A stretch of DNA of 64,000 nt from Chitinispirillales bacterium ANBcel5 (GCA_029688955.1 JARUKZ010000012.1:1-64000), one strand, 5' to 3'; shown: positions 1-7,937, numbered from the stretch's first letter. Notes: a model not told the origin generated them from the sequence alone. Program-made: numbers and translations.

Positions 1-534
1 CAGAGGTGATTAGTCCCATTTTAAATTAAAATGAAGCTAATGCAGAGGTGATTAGTCCCATTTTAAATTAAAATGAAGCTAATGCAGAGGTGATTAGTCC
101 CATTTCAATTTAAAATGAAGCTACTCAGCAGGTGATCAGTCTCATTTCAATTTAAAATGAAGCTACTCAGTAGGTGATCAGTCTCATTTCAATTTAAAAT
201 GAAGCTACTCAGCAGGTGATCAGTCTCATTTCAATTTAAAATGAAGCTACTCAGTAGGTGATCAGTCTCATTTCAATTTAAAATGGAGCTACTCAGTAGG
301 TGATTAGTCTCATTTCAATTTAAAATGAAGCTACTCAGTAGGTGATCAGTCTCATTTCAATTTGAAATGGAGCTACTCCATAGGTGATCTGTCTCATTTC
401 AATTTAAAATAGAGCTACTCCATAGGTGATCTGTCTCATTTCAATTTGAAATGGAGCTACTCCACAGGTGATCTGTCTCATTTCAATTTAAAATGAAGCT
501 ACTCCACAGGTGATCAGTCTCATTTCAATTTGAA
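1..534. repeat. Tandem array of 42-bp units, about 12.7 copies
   Basis: Units begin at 1, 43, 85, 127 and then every 42 bases to 505, without interruption. The array may continue left of the window. Each unit has a conserved GGTGAT core and an AT-rich palindrome with 8-bp arms around one central base (CATTTTAA-A-TTAAAATG in units 1-2). Units 9 and 11 carry a second perfect version (CATTTCAA-T-TTGAAATG); units 3-8 and 12 have one arm mismatch and unit 10 has two. Variants fall in blocks (1-3, 4-9, 10-13), as expected from stepwise local duplication. All six frames of a unit contain a stop, so the array is not coding. There are no spacers, so it is not CRISPR. A binding array for a protein is possible but unproven. 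Confidence 0.95.
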
Positions 535-907
535 GAGTGGAACGGATAGTAAACGATTTAGAGAATTATATAAACGCAGAGGGCGCGGAGAACGCAGAGA
601 GGAAAAAAGGAAAGGCGATCGTTCCCATCCTGAAGAGTAACTCCGGTAAAAACCAAATGCCGTGTTCACCAATAATGCTCGGGTAAAACGCGCCAGGGGG
701 GACGGAAGGTGGCACTTTCTTAAGTGCCAGTGCCCTCAAAAAGCGGAGTCCTCGTAGCGCTATAACCGAGGCACCGAGGAGGTACGACGAGCCTGGAGGA
801 CATAGTGCCCGAATGGGTACAACCGGTGCCGTCCGCGGCAGGCGCCCGAGATACTCTAGTTCTTATTTGATCCTTATGAGCTGTGTGCGATGAGGTGAAA
901 TAAAAAC
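535..907. other. Intergenic region, no gene seen
   Basis: No convincing gene in about 370 bases. At 574-599 the octamer ACGCAGAG occurs twice, 18 bases apart, around a GC-rich segment. From about 690 to 860 the sequence is visibly more GC-rich than its surroundings and contains a 7-bp perfect hairpin at 711-728 (GGCACTT, loop TCTT, AAGTGCC). The repeated CCGAGG elements near 767-781 could also pair. This could be a structured RNA or a decayed element; no known riboswitch or RNA family was recognised. Confidence 0.5.
711..728. other. Short perfect hairpin
   Basis: Arms GGCACTT and AAGTGCC enclose a TCTT tetraloop. There is no T-run after it on either strand, so it is not a typical intrinsic terminator. 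It lies in the GC-rich part of the region between the tandem array and the flagellin-like gene. Confidence 0.5.
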
Positions 908-934
908 TAAAGTTATACTGAAAAGTGCCGATAT
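908..934 (+). promoter_or_regulatory. Sigma-28 (FliA/SigD) promoter
   Basis: The -35 box TAAAGTTA (908-915) and the -10 box GCCGATAT (927-934) are separated by exactly 11 bases. The enterobacterial FliA consensus is TAAAGTTT-N11-GCCGATAA, so each box matches 7 of 8 positions at the exact spacing. It sits about 70 bases upstream of a flagellin-like gene followed by fliS, which is the expected place for a late flagellar promoter. Confidence 0.85.
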
Positions 935-1001
935 AATAATAGGGGAAGTTATGTAGGGTCCTATTCTTTATAGGGGACCAGTTTTGCAAGGGAGGTGCTC
1001 T

Positions 1002-1808
1002 ATGCTTTGGAAGACAAGCCACGCCAAAAGTGCGCCATACACCGAAACCGATGCGCTTAGGAGCACCTCACGTGAATTGAGAAAAATTCTGAAACGACTC
1101 TCGGATGGAAAAAAGGGAGATCTAAAGCAGAAAGATATCGCGGATCTTGAATACCCCAAAGCCTTTGAACACAGAATAGAAGGTTTCAAAGTAGCAGAAA
1201 ATAGCTCTGGGCCCCTTTTTGAGCACCACTCTGCAGCTTCAGAAATCCCTACGTTGATACAGAAGTTAAAAAAGCTGGCGACAGTCGCTCTCTCCACCTC
1301 TTTAAACGACAGCGAACGTAACGCGTTAAGTCTGGAATTCATAGCTACCAGGGAGAGACTGTATCATACTTTTTCTGCCGGAGTTTCTGAGCGCATATCT
1401 ATACAGAGAGAAAGGCTTATTCATATTTCTGATTCTGAACAGAAAAGAGGCTCAGAAGAAGTTACCGAAAACAAAGATTCTGAATTAACCACACTCATAG
1501 AGCACCTCCAAACGCTGTCGATTAAAACCGGAAATGAAGCTCAGTCTGCGCGTAAAGAGATAGAAAAAATGGCAGATCAGATTACAGATACAAAAAATAG
1601 GTCTCATTCGTACAGTGACCTTAAATCTATAAACAACAGCCTAAAGGAGGGCTTAAAAGTTACCGAATCAGATCCTGCTACATTTGAACAGGAAATAGCT
1701 CTGGTAACGGTTGGTATAGTAAATAAAAAGCTACAGGATGAGGGTACAACCAAAGCATTTGGTCGCTTCAATGACATTAACCGAAACCAGATTATAGGAA
1801 TAATCTGA
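1002..1808 (+). CDS. Divergent flagellin-like protein
   Basis: 268 residues from the ATG at 1002, chosen because GGGAGG sits six to seven bases upstream; an in-frame TTG at 984 lacks such a site. Residues about 17-125 follow the flagellin N-terminal domain: RLSDG (family RLSSG), KDIADL (family DDAAGL), then a helical stretch ending in a SERNALSLEF segment like the family's SDR-A-L-E pattern. The last 30 residues resemble the flagellin C-terminal D0 helix and end in IIGII, like the usual LSLL end. The middle is short and charged (no variable outer domain). A sigma-28 promoter lies upstream and a fliS-like gene 17 bases downstream. Filament protein, minor flagellin or a FlgL-like junction protein are all possible. 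Similarity is distant and was judged by eye. Confidence 0.65.
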   Translation: MLWKTSHAKSAPYTETDALRSTSRELRKILKRLSDGKKGDLKQKDIADLEYPKAFEHRIEGFKVAENSSGPLFEHHSAASEIPTLIQKLKKLATVALSTSLNDSERNALSLEFIATRERLYHTFSAGVSERISIQRERLIHISDSEQKRGSEEVTENKDSELTTLIEHLQTLSIKTGNEAQSARKEIEKMADQITDTKNRSHSYSDLKSINNSLKEGLKVTESDPATFEQEIALVTVGIVNKKLQDEGTTKAFGRFNDINRNQIIGII

Positions 1809-1825
1809 GCAGAATAGCAAAAACA

Positions 1826-2182
1826 ATGAAATCTCAAAACAGAGTAATCCGACAGTATGAGATCATGCAGATAACTACCCCGGGAGCGGCAAGGCTCATC
1901 TGTTTGCTTCACGAGAAGGCAGTGTACTTCATTAAAAAAGGCATGATTATAAACAGCACTCAGATGATATCAAAAGCTCAAAACCTCATTGCGGTATTGG
2001 ATATGTCCCTGCGGGATGTTGATGAAGTCTCATCTCTTCTTCACAATTTGTATAGCTACAGTTATCATCTGCTGGATAAAAAAGACAGAGCTTCTCTTAA
2101 AAATGCCTGCCTAATAATGAACCACCTTAAGGTAACCTTCTGTACACTTTCAAGACATACTGCGGGAAGCGACAGACTTTAG
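1826..2182 (+). CDS. fliS: Flagellar export chaperone FliS-like
   Basis: 118 residues. FliS binds the C-terminal helix of flagellin in the cytoplasm and prevents early polymerisation before export. The pattern here fits the family: a Tyr near the N terminus (YEIMQITTPG, family Y-x-x-x-x-I-x-T-A-S-P), a helix LICLLHEKAVYFIKKG, then KAQNLIAVLDMSL and a last helical pair. The length equals typical FliS. It follows the flagellin-like gene by 17 bases and should share its sigma-28 promoter. The Shine-Dalgarno is weak, so translation may be coupled. Its last 33 bases overlap the end of the convergent PaaK-like gene. Confidence 0.7.
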   Translation: MKSQNRVIRQYEIMQITTPGAARLICLLHEKAVYFIKKGMIINSTQMISKAQNLIAVLDMSLRDVDEVSSLLHNLYSYSYHLLDKKDRASLKNACLIMNHLKVTFCTLSRHTAGSDRL

Positions 2183-3550
2183 AGCAGATTTTCTCAAATC
2201 AATAACTTTAGCGTTTTTCTTATACTGGTTCCTGAAATGCCGTATTGTGTTGGTGTTTGATATAAGCACAGGAAAATACACCCCGGAAGCAGCTTTTATG
2301 GAATGCGCGATCTTCTCCAACACAGTGGCAGGCGCAGCGACATGAATAGAAACCCTGTCATTGCGGGATGATTCAGGCTCAATGAGTATAACGTAATCAT
2401 CTACCTCCTCCACACTATCAAGTGCCCCGGTAACCGAGAGGGGGTAAATACAAGAGCCTCCGACGTTAATTCTATGCGACTTACGACCAAGGATGGGTCC
2501 GATCCTAAGGGAGTTTCTTCCACAGGAGCACGCTTTTTCATCAATAAAGGTAATATCACCGGTTCTGAACCGTAAAAGAGGTACCCCCTCAACTCCAAGG
2601 GGAGTTGTTACAAGCTCTCCCGCAGTGCCATGCGGAACAGGCCTTCCCTGTTCATCCACCACTTCAGCATACACCAGCTCAGGAATACAGTGCGCACCGT
2701 TTCTGGAAGTGCATTCACAAAACGAAACCGAACTTTCGGGTGAATAGTAAAGAGAAAAAAGCTCAGCGCCCCACAATCTTTCGACTTCAAGAGCACCGGC
2801 ATTGTAACTCATGTCAGGATTTCTGATACTCTCTCCGGTGCAAATTATTTTTTTTACAGTACTGAATAGATCACCACTTTTATTGATTTCTGTTCCAATC
2901 GCTTTTAACATACTCAGATCGCCTGTTATCACATCAGGAGACAGTATATTCATCAGGCGTTTCTGTTGCTGAGCCATAATCTGAGCACTTCGCGCCACAT
3001 TACACCCAAGCAAAGACAACCCTCTGTATATAGCCATCCCCGCGGAATACAATGAATTGAGACTTTGGAAAATCTGTACAACATCTTTCCCGCCCACAGA
3101 ACATCCATTAAAGGAGAGAGCCAGACTGTAGGCGATTCTGTCAAGATCATTTTTTGTATAATGGAAAACAGCCGGTTCTGAATAGTTATGACTCATCGTA
3201 CTTTCGACAATTTCATCGGGTGACACTGCTACAAATGAGTCCATGAAACTGCTCACGGTTTCCCGGTCGGTACACGGAATGCAGGAAAAATCATCCATAC
3301 TTTTAACGGAAAGCGGGTCAATGTCGACTAATTTATTTTTATACCAGGGTGAAGCATTTTTTAAGTGTGCTATGTGGTTGCGCAGTGCTCGTAATGTTTT
3401 TTGTGCTATTTGATCACTTGAAAGAAATTCCCATGAATAGTCAGGATTAAATATCAAGTACTCGCCTCCAGATGGCTGAAAATTGTGTACTGAAGCAATA
3501 TTTGCTTTAACTGTTCCCCTAAAATAGTTAATTAGCTGTATGGTCTTCAA
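2150..3550 (-). CDS. PaaK/CapK-like AMP-ligase homologue with degenerate P-loop
   Basis: 466 residues resembling phenylacetate-CoA ligases, which activate aryl acids through an acyl-AMP. The C-terminal half keeps family landmarks: RFRTGD, then GRKSHRINVGG and the cysteine pair CSCG. The nucleotide loop that normally reads SSGTTGKP is missing. At residues 117-127 the sequence is STMSHNYSEPA, directly followed by the conserved YTKNDLD. The usual YGLSE motif is also altered (YYSPESS). The protein may therefore not make acyl-adenylates. The assigned start is a TTG lying inside a hairpin (3534-3560) without a good ribosome site; no ATG is close, so the true N terminus is uncertain. Convergent with fliS. 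Confidence 0.6.
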   Translation of the reverse strand: MKTIQLINYFRGTVKANIASVHNFQPSGGEYLIFNPDYSWEFLSSDQIAQKTLRALRNHIAHLKNASPWYKNKLVDIDPLSVKSMDDFSCIPCTDRETVSSFMDSFVAVSPDEIVESTMSHNYSEPAVFHYTKNDLDRIAYSLALSFNGCSVGGKDVVQIFQSLNSLYSAGMAIYRGLSLLGCNVARSAQIMAQQQKRLMNILSPDVITGDLSMLKAIGTEINKSGDLFSTVKKIICTGESIRNPDMSYNAGALEVERLWGAELFSLYYSPESSVSFCECTSRNGAHCIPELVYAEVVDEQGRPVPHGTAGELVTTPLGVEGVPLLRFRTGDITFIDEKACSCGRNSLRIGPILGRKSHRINVGGSCIYPLSVTGALDSVEEVDDYVILIEPESSRNDRVSIHVAAPATVLEKIAHSIKAASGVYFPVLISNTNTIRHFRNQYKKNAKVIDLRKSALKSVASRSMS

Positions 3551-3567
3551 ACATACAGCTTTTTTTA
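3534..3567 (+). terminator. Hairpin plus T-run overlapping the PaaK-like start
   Basis: Arms AGCTGTATG (3534-3542) and CATACAGCT (3552-3560) are perfectly complementary and are followed on the plus strand by seven T. This is the form of an intrinsic terminator for plus-strand transcription, yet the nearest plus-strand gene is fliS, 1.35 kb upstream. On the minus strand the same hairpin lies between radC and the PaaK-like gene and covers that gene's TTG, so it could also act on radC read-through or on translation. Confidence 0.55.
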
Positions 3568-3592
3568 TTCAAAAGCTAAGCATCTATAGCTC

Positions 3593-4348
3593 TTACCGGG
3601 GCCACCTGCTGCATTCTCTGAGACTAACCACTTTAGTTTTAGATATAATGATATGATCGAGAAGAGGAATTTCAAGAAGTTTTCCTATAGTGAAAAGTCG
3701 TTCTGTAATAACCCAATCAGCTTCTGAAGGGTTAAGTCCGCCTGCAGGATGATTGTGAGCCAGAATAAAGGATGCAGCCCCGCATCGCATGGCTTTTTCG
3801 ATTACGACCCTGGGATAAACTGCACACTGATTAACTGTACCTTCAGATAGTATATCGGTTTGAAGGATATGGTTTGCACTGTCTAAAAAGAGGGCCCCGA
3901 CATATTCATCGCGCTTATGACCAAAGTTAAACCGGAAATACTCCTCAACATCCCGTCTGTGCGATATGACCGGTTTTTGATCATATTTCTCTTTAAGACA
4001 AAGAGCCATGATCTCCTTAACAAAAGGAAACAGTGCGGCAGACCTGGTACCTAAGCCCTTGGTTTCGAGCAGTTCATCATAGGGAGCATTAAAGATCGCG
4101 CTCAAAGATCCGTATCGGTTCCAGAGCTCACGGGCGATAGGTTTGGTATCCTTACGCGGGATGGCAAAACTTAGAAGGAATTCGATAATTTCATAGTTGT
4201 GAAATCCTGCGGTTCCACTTTTTAAAAAACGCTCAAGCAGCCTGCCCCGATGCCCCTGAGCAGTTTTTCCCTGTTGCGAAACAGTACTTTCACTGTTATG
4301 TGCGACACCAGCAGAGCCTGGTTTGTCGCTCAAAGTGTGAATATCCAT
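3593..4348 (-). CDS. radC: RadC family JAMM-domain protein
   Basis: 251 residues. An N-terminal helix-hairpin-helix region (about 33-110) precedes the MPN/JAMM domain. The metal-binding signature is complete: H198-N-H200 followed ten residues later by D211 in HNHPAGGLNPSEAD. RadC/YeeS proteins have the fold of zinc isopeptidases; their role in DNA repair is doubtful and their biochemical function is not settled. The first 30 residues are a low-similarity tail. It sits between the PaaK-like gene and the lipoyl-KAS III gene in the same direction, with 47 bases to the latter. Confidence 0.9.
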   Translation of the reverse strand: MDIHTLSDKPGSAGVAHNSESTVSQQGKTAQGHRGRLLERFLKSGTAGFHNYEIIEFLLSFAIPRKDTKPIARELWNRYGSLSAIFNAPYDELLETKGLGTRSAALFPFVKEIMALCLKEKYDQKPVISHRRDVEEYFRFNFGHKRDEYVGALFLDSANHILQTDILSEGTVNQCAVYPRVVIEKAMRCGAASFILAHNHPAGGLNPSEADWVITERLFTIGKLLEIPLLDHIIISKTKVVSLRECSRWPR

Positions 4349-4395
4349 AAGTCACTCTCATTGCTAAAACCATGGCCCTACAACAGAAATTCAGA

Positions 4396-5715
4396 CTACC
4401 ACTGCAAAGATAATCCTGCAGCTGTAATACCCGCGCCCACTGTACAGAATATCACTTTGTCGTTTTTCTGTAATCCATTCTCTATTTCCTGCAGGGCGAT
4501 AGGTATACTTGCACTCGAAGTGTTTCCAACCCTGTCTATGTTGAGATAGAACTTCTCAAACGGAACACCACTTTTCTTTGCGGCGGCTTTAATGATACGT
4601 CCGTTTGCCTGGTGTGGAACAACCCAACGCACATCCTGGGCTTGCCATTGGCTTTTTATAATAAGCTCACGCACCAGAGAAGAGAAACTTTCGGTGGCAA
4701 ACTTAAACAACGCTCTTCCATCCAGACGTACCCATGGGTCAAAGTCGTTAGATTCATTGGGGATATCATAACCCGGCATATGACGTCGGGCCATCGTTAG
4801 CCCGCCACTATCAGCAGTTAAGATCTCCTGTTTTATCAGATGCCCCGAATCTGAAGCAGAAACAACAGTTGCCCCTGCACCATCCCCAAAGAGGAAATAT
4901 GTATTACGATCGCTTTTATCCAGGACCCTTGACTGCATATCCACAGCGGTTACCAGTACATTTTTTGCTACACCGGAACAAATCAATCCCTTTGCGACAG
5001 AGATACCGTACAGCCAACCGGAACAGGCAGCATTAAGGTCAAAGGCAGGAACACCCCGAATCCCCAGCTTACCCTGCAAGATACATGCAGTTGATGGCAT
5101 TACCACATCCGGAGTAGTAGTAGAAACCACTATTGCATCAATATCTTTACTATTAAGCCCAGATTGCTCTATAGCTTTAACAGAAGCCTCGTATGCCATA
5201 TCAGAAGGTTTTTCATCAGCAGCCCAACGCCGCTCTTTAATTCCTGTTACCCCAAAGATATATTCTTCAGTGATATCAGGATACTCAGCGAGAAGTTCTT
5301 TTGTTTTAACTATTCGACTGGGCAAATAGGTTCCAATCCCAAGCATCGATACCGTTTTAACGGGCTCTTCACTCTTTTTCTCAAGAATTTCCATTTTGGG
5401 CAGTTCACTTACCGGTTCCGGCTCATCTTCAGATACAGCAGTTGCAGGCTGCGAAGCCATGGAAGAATCAGCTGTAGTGACAATCATTACCGGCTCTTCA
5501 AAAGGAACCGAATCACCCTCATTACAGAGAATAGTTTCAACTACACAATCACAAGGAGCTTCAAATTCGAAGGTAGATTTTGCGCTCTCCACCTCTGCAA
5601 GATACTGTCCTTTTTTGATAGATTCGCCTTTTGCCACAAGCCATTTAATGATAGTTGCTTCTGTTTCGGCAGCAGCCTGAGCGGGAAGAAATAATTCAGT
5701 CTTGAACGGGGTCAT
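4396..5715 (-). CDS. Lipoyl-domain/3-oxoacyl-ACP synthase III fusion
   Basis: 439 residues from the ATG at 5715, preceded by GGAGAGG; a TTG at 5736 lies inside the upstream gene. Residues 1-80 form a lipoyl/biotinyl domain with the attachment lysine K46 in EVESAK, the context seen in 2-oxoacid dehydrogenase E2 proteins. A linker rich in Glu, Pro and Val (81-122) leads to a full KAS III domain with the complete triad: C231 in AACSGW, H368 in VPHQAN and N398 in VGNTSSAS. KAS III starts fatty acid synthesis by condensing an acyl thioester with malonyl-ACP. The gene starts four bases after the stop of a fused E1. I infer that an acyl group made by E1 is carried by K46 directly to C231, bypassing free acyl-CoA. 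No E2 or E3 gene is in the window. Confidence 0.85.
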   Translation of the reverse strand: MTPFKTELFLPAQAAAETEATIIKWLVAKGESIKKGQYLAEVESAKSTFEFEAPCDCVVETILCNEGDSVPFEEPVMIVTTADSSMASQPATAVSEDEPEPVSELPKMEILEKKSEEPVKTVSMLGIGTYLPSRIVKTKELLAEYPDITEEYIFGVTGIKERRWAADEKPSDMAYEASVKAIEQSGLNSKDIDAIVVSTTTPDVVMPSTACILQGKLGIRGVPAFDLNAACSGWLYGISVAKGLICSGVAKNVLVTAVDMQSRVLDKSDRNTYFLFGDGAGATVVSASDSGHLIKQEILTADSGGLTMARRHMPGYDIPNESNDFDPWVRLDGRALFKFATESFSSLVRELIIKSQWQAQDVRWVVPHQANGRIIKAAAKKSGVPFEKFYLNIDRVGNTSSASIPIALQEIENGLQKNDKVIFCTVGAGITAAGLSLQW

Positions 5716-5719
5716 AACT

Positions 5720-7774
5720 TTACTTAGCCTCTCCAATCATCTTTTCTATAACAGCCTTTATTCTGTCATCATCCGGCAGATATTTACTTTCCAATTCTTT
5801 AGCAAAGGGAACCGGGGTATCAGGTGCGGAGACCGAAACCGGAGCGCATTTAAGAGAACTAAAACACTCCCGTGTCACCAAAGAGATAAAACGATCGGCA
5901 AGTCCAGCCGTTTCACCACTTTCCTGCACAACCAATAACCGTCCCGTTGCTCGTACGGATTCCAGTATAGGTTCAAACTTCAATGGGTTTAATATAAAAG
6001 GATTCCATACAGAAGCAGAATAGTTATATTTATTAATTACAGTAAGCACTCTCTCGATCATCGCTCCAAGAGCCACAACGGTTACCTTATCTCCCTGTGT
6101 GTACTGACGTGGCCTGTACACCTTACTCAGATCACCATCAAAGTCTATATCACCCGCTTTGCCCCAATAAAGAAGCTTATGCTCAAAAACCACGCTTGGG
6201 TTAGAATCATAGAAGGCAGCCATCAATGCTTCATAGGTTTCCTGAGGGGTAAAAGGGTACAATAATTTAAGCCCGGGGAAACGGGACCAGAGCCCATCAT
6301 ACTCTCCGGAGTGAAATGCACCCAGTGTTATTCCCCCACCACAGGGCAATCTAAACACAAGTGGCGCATTCATACCTGCGCGGTAATACCACGTTCCGGC
6401 ATTTAAACCAAGCTGGGTAACTGCTTCTGTGGAAAAATCAGCAAACTGAAATTCCATGATCGGGCGGGAGCCTGTTTGTGAAGCACCTAAACAAAAGCCG
6501 GTTGTTGCCGATTCACATATTGGCATATCGATAACTCGATCGGAGCCATGTTTATCCATCAGTCCTTTACAGGTCTTAAACGGTGAACCATATTTACCGA
6601 CATCCTGGCCACACAAAAACGCACCCTGGTCCTGTGAAAGCATATGGTCAAGCGCGGTGTTTATAGCCTGCAGGTTTTTGACTTTTTTTGCGCTGTAGGG
6701 CTCAATAGTTTTATGCTCTGTTTTGCAGTACACGTCACAGTTATTTGACAAAACAGCCTTAGGCCTTGGACGTGTAAGCGCGGCATCTGCTACCGTTTTC
6801 ACCTCTTCAGTTATTTCCTGCTCCATTTCAAGGATTTGCTGTTCACTAAAGCCGCTTATTTCCTTTAGATCTTTTCTTGCTTTTACCAAAGGATCGTGCT
6901 TCAGCCATTCCTCTTTTTCCTCAGCACTCACATACTCAGCATTATCATAGGCAGCATGCCCCTCAAGACGCAGTGTCATACACTCAAGTAAAACGGGCTT
7001 AGGATTCTGTGCCATTGTTTTTAAATACTGAGAAATAGTACTGTATACATCCCATGCATCGGTGCCGTCTATAGTGCATCCCTCAATACCGTAGCCCACA
7101 GCACGATCAGAAAGCTTTTCACAGCAAAACTGATTTGCAACAGGAGTTGAGAACGCGTATTTATTGTTCTCGATTAAAAAGACTACAGGTACGTTTTGCA
7201 CTGCAGCCAGGTTCAGCGATTCATGAAACTCACCAGTACTTGAAGCGCCATCCCCCGATATAGCTAAGCCAAAAACCTTCTCCCCATTCTTTCTTGCGGC
7301 CCATACTCCACCAACGGTTGGTGCGAGCATGTTGCCAAGATGGCTAATCATGGGAAAGCGACGCATCTTAGCGTCACCATAATGAACATTTCCCTCTCTG
7401 GCATGCGTTGGGCTATCGACATTAGCCATATGCTGGCAGAATAGTGTATAAGGAGAACAACCACATATCATATGAGCAGCATTATCCCTGTGTAGAAGCC
7501 CCAAAACATCCTGACCGGGCCGGAATGGTATGGCCATTCCCACAGAAGTAGCTTCATTACCCTTACTGATTATCACTGTCCCCTTAACCGCCCCCCGGCG
7601 AAAAAGCTCTTTAAGCTTTTCATCGATTACACGGGTATAATACATTAAAGGGTAGGCTTTAGGGTAAAACTGTTCCCGGGTTAAAGAATCCGGAAAACGG
7701 GGTAATTCTTTCACCAGGTTTTCAAATACTGCACTCTTGGCATCAATTACCGCTGCGATATTCCCTCCCATCAT
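5720..7774 (-). CDS. 2-oxoacid dehydrogenase E1, alpha and beta fused
   Basis: 684 residues. E1 uses thiamine diphosphate to decarboxylate a 2-oxo acid and place the acyl group on a lipoyl arm. The alpha half (about 1-335) has the ThDP signature GDGASSTGEFHESLN at 174-188, ending with NN at 203-204. The beta half (about 355-684) has the usual GQDVGKYGS and a transketolase C-terminal domain. Such alpha-beta fusions are typical of branched-chain oxoacid or acetoin-type enzymes in some bacteria. The next gene, four bases on, supplies a lipoyl domain joined to KAS III rather than an E2 acyltransferase. Branched-chain fatty acid priming is a reasonable inference; the substrate cannot be read from the sequence. 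Two adjacent ATG codons make the exact start uncertain by one residue. Confidence 0.88.
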   Translation of the reverse strand: MMGGNIAAVIDAKSAVFENLVKELPRFPDSLTREQFYPKAYPLMYYTRVIDEKLKELFRRGAVKGTVIISKGNEATSVGMAIPFRPGQDVLGLLHRDNAAHMICGCSPYTLFCQHMANVDSPTHAREGNVHYGDAKMRRFPMISHLGNMLAPTVGGVWAARKNGEKVFGLAISGDGASSTGEFHESLNLAAVQNVPVVFLIENNKYAFSTPVANQFCCEKLSDRAVGYGIEGCTIDGTDAWDVYSTISQYLKTMAQNPKPVLLECMTLRLEGHAAYDNAEYVSAEEKEEWLKHDPLVKARKDLKEISGFSEQQILEMEQEITEEVKTVADAALTRPRPKAVLSNNCDVYCKTEHKTIEPYSAKKVKNLQAINTALDHMLSQDQGAFLCGQDVGKYGSPFKTCKGLMDKHGSDRVIDMPICESATTGFCLGASQTGSRPIMEFQFADFSTEAVTQLGLNAGTWYYRAGMNAPLVFRLPCGGGITLGAFHSGEYDGLWSRFPGLKLLYPFTPQETYEALMAAFYDSNPSVVFEHKLLYWGKAGDIDFDGDLSKVYRPRQYTQGDKVTVVALGAMIERVLTVINKYNYSASVWNPFILNPLKFEPILESVRATGRLLVVQESGETAGLADRFISLVTRECFSSLKCAPVSVSAPDTPVPFAKELESKYLPDDDRIKAVIEKMIGEAK

Positions 7775-7873
7775 ATAAATTCAGCATCCAGGACCTGTAT
7801 TGTGCCTGAGCACCGGAGATAATATGTCAAAATAATAAAGGTAGAGGCTAATGTGAGCTAAAATATTTGTTCT

Positions 7874-7937
7874 AAGCACTAAGTTCTTTTTCTGCTTAGC
7901 GCTATGGCTAACAAATTATCCTAAGCTAAGCCTTAGC
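7874..7937. repeat. Cluster of CTAAG/CTTAG inverted repeats
   Basis: At least six copies of CTAAG or its complement CTTAG occur in 64 bases, including AGCACTAAG/CTTAGCGCT arms around an 11-base loop and the palindrome GCTAAG-C-CTTAGC (7925-7937) across the stop of the PfkB gene. It may fold as a hairpin after that gene, but no clean T-run follows. Function unknown. Confidence 0.4.

Noticed and set aside
1-534. CRISPR array or repeat-coding gene
   Set aside because: Units are contiguous with no unique spacers, and all six frames of the unit contain stops.
569-605. Insertion-sequence end or attachment site
   Set aside because: Only two short ACGCAGAG copies; no transposase, inverted terminal repeat or target duplication seen.
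984-1001. TTG start for the flagellin-like gene
   Set aside because: The Shine-Dalgarno GGGAGG lies after this codon and is well spaced only for the ATG at 1002.
720-1022. Minus-strand frame of 100 residues
   Set aside because: Covers the structured GC-rich segment and the sigma-28 promoter; low-complexity composition, no ribosome site and no recognisable family.
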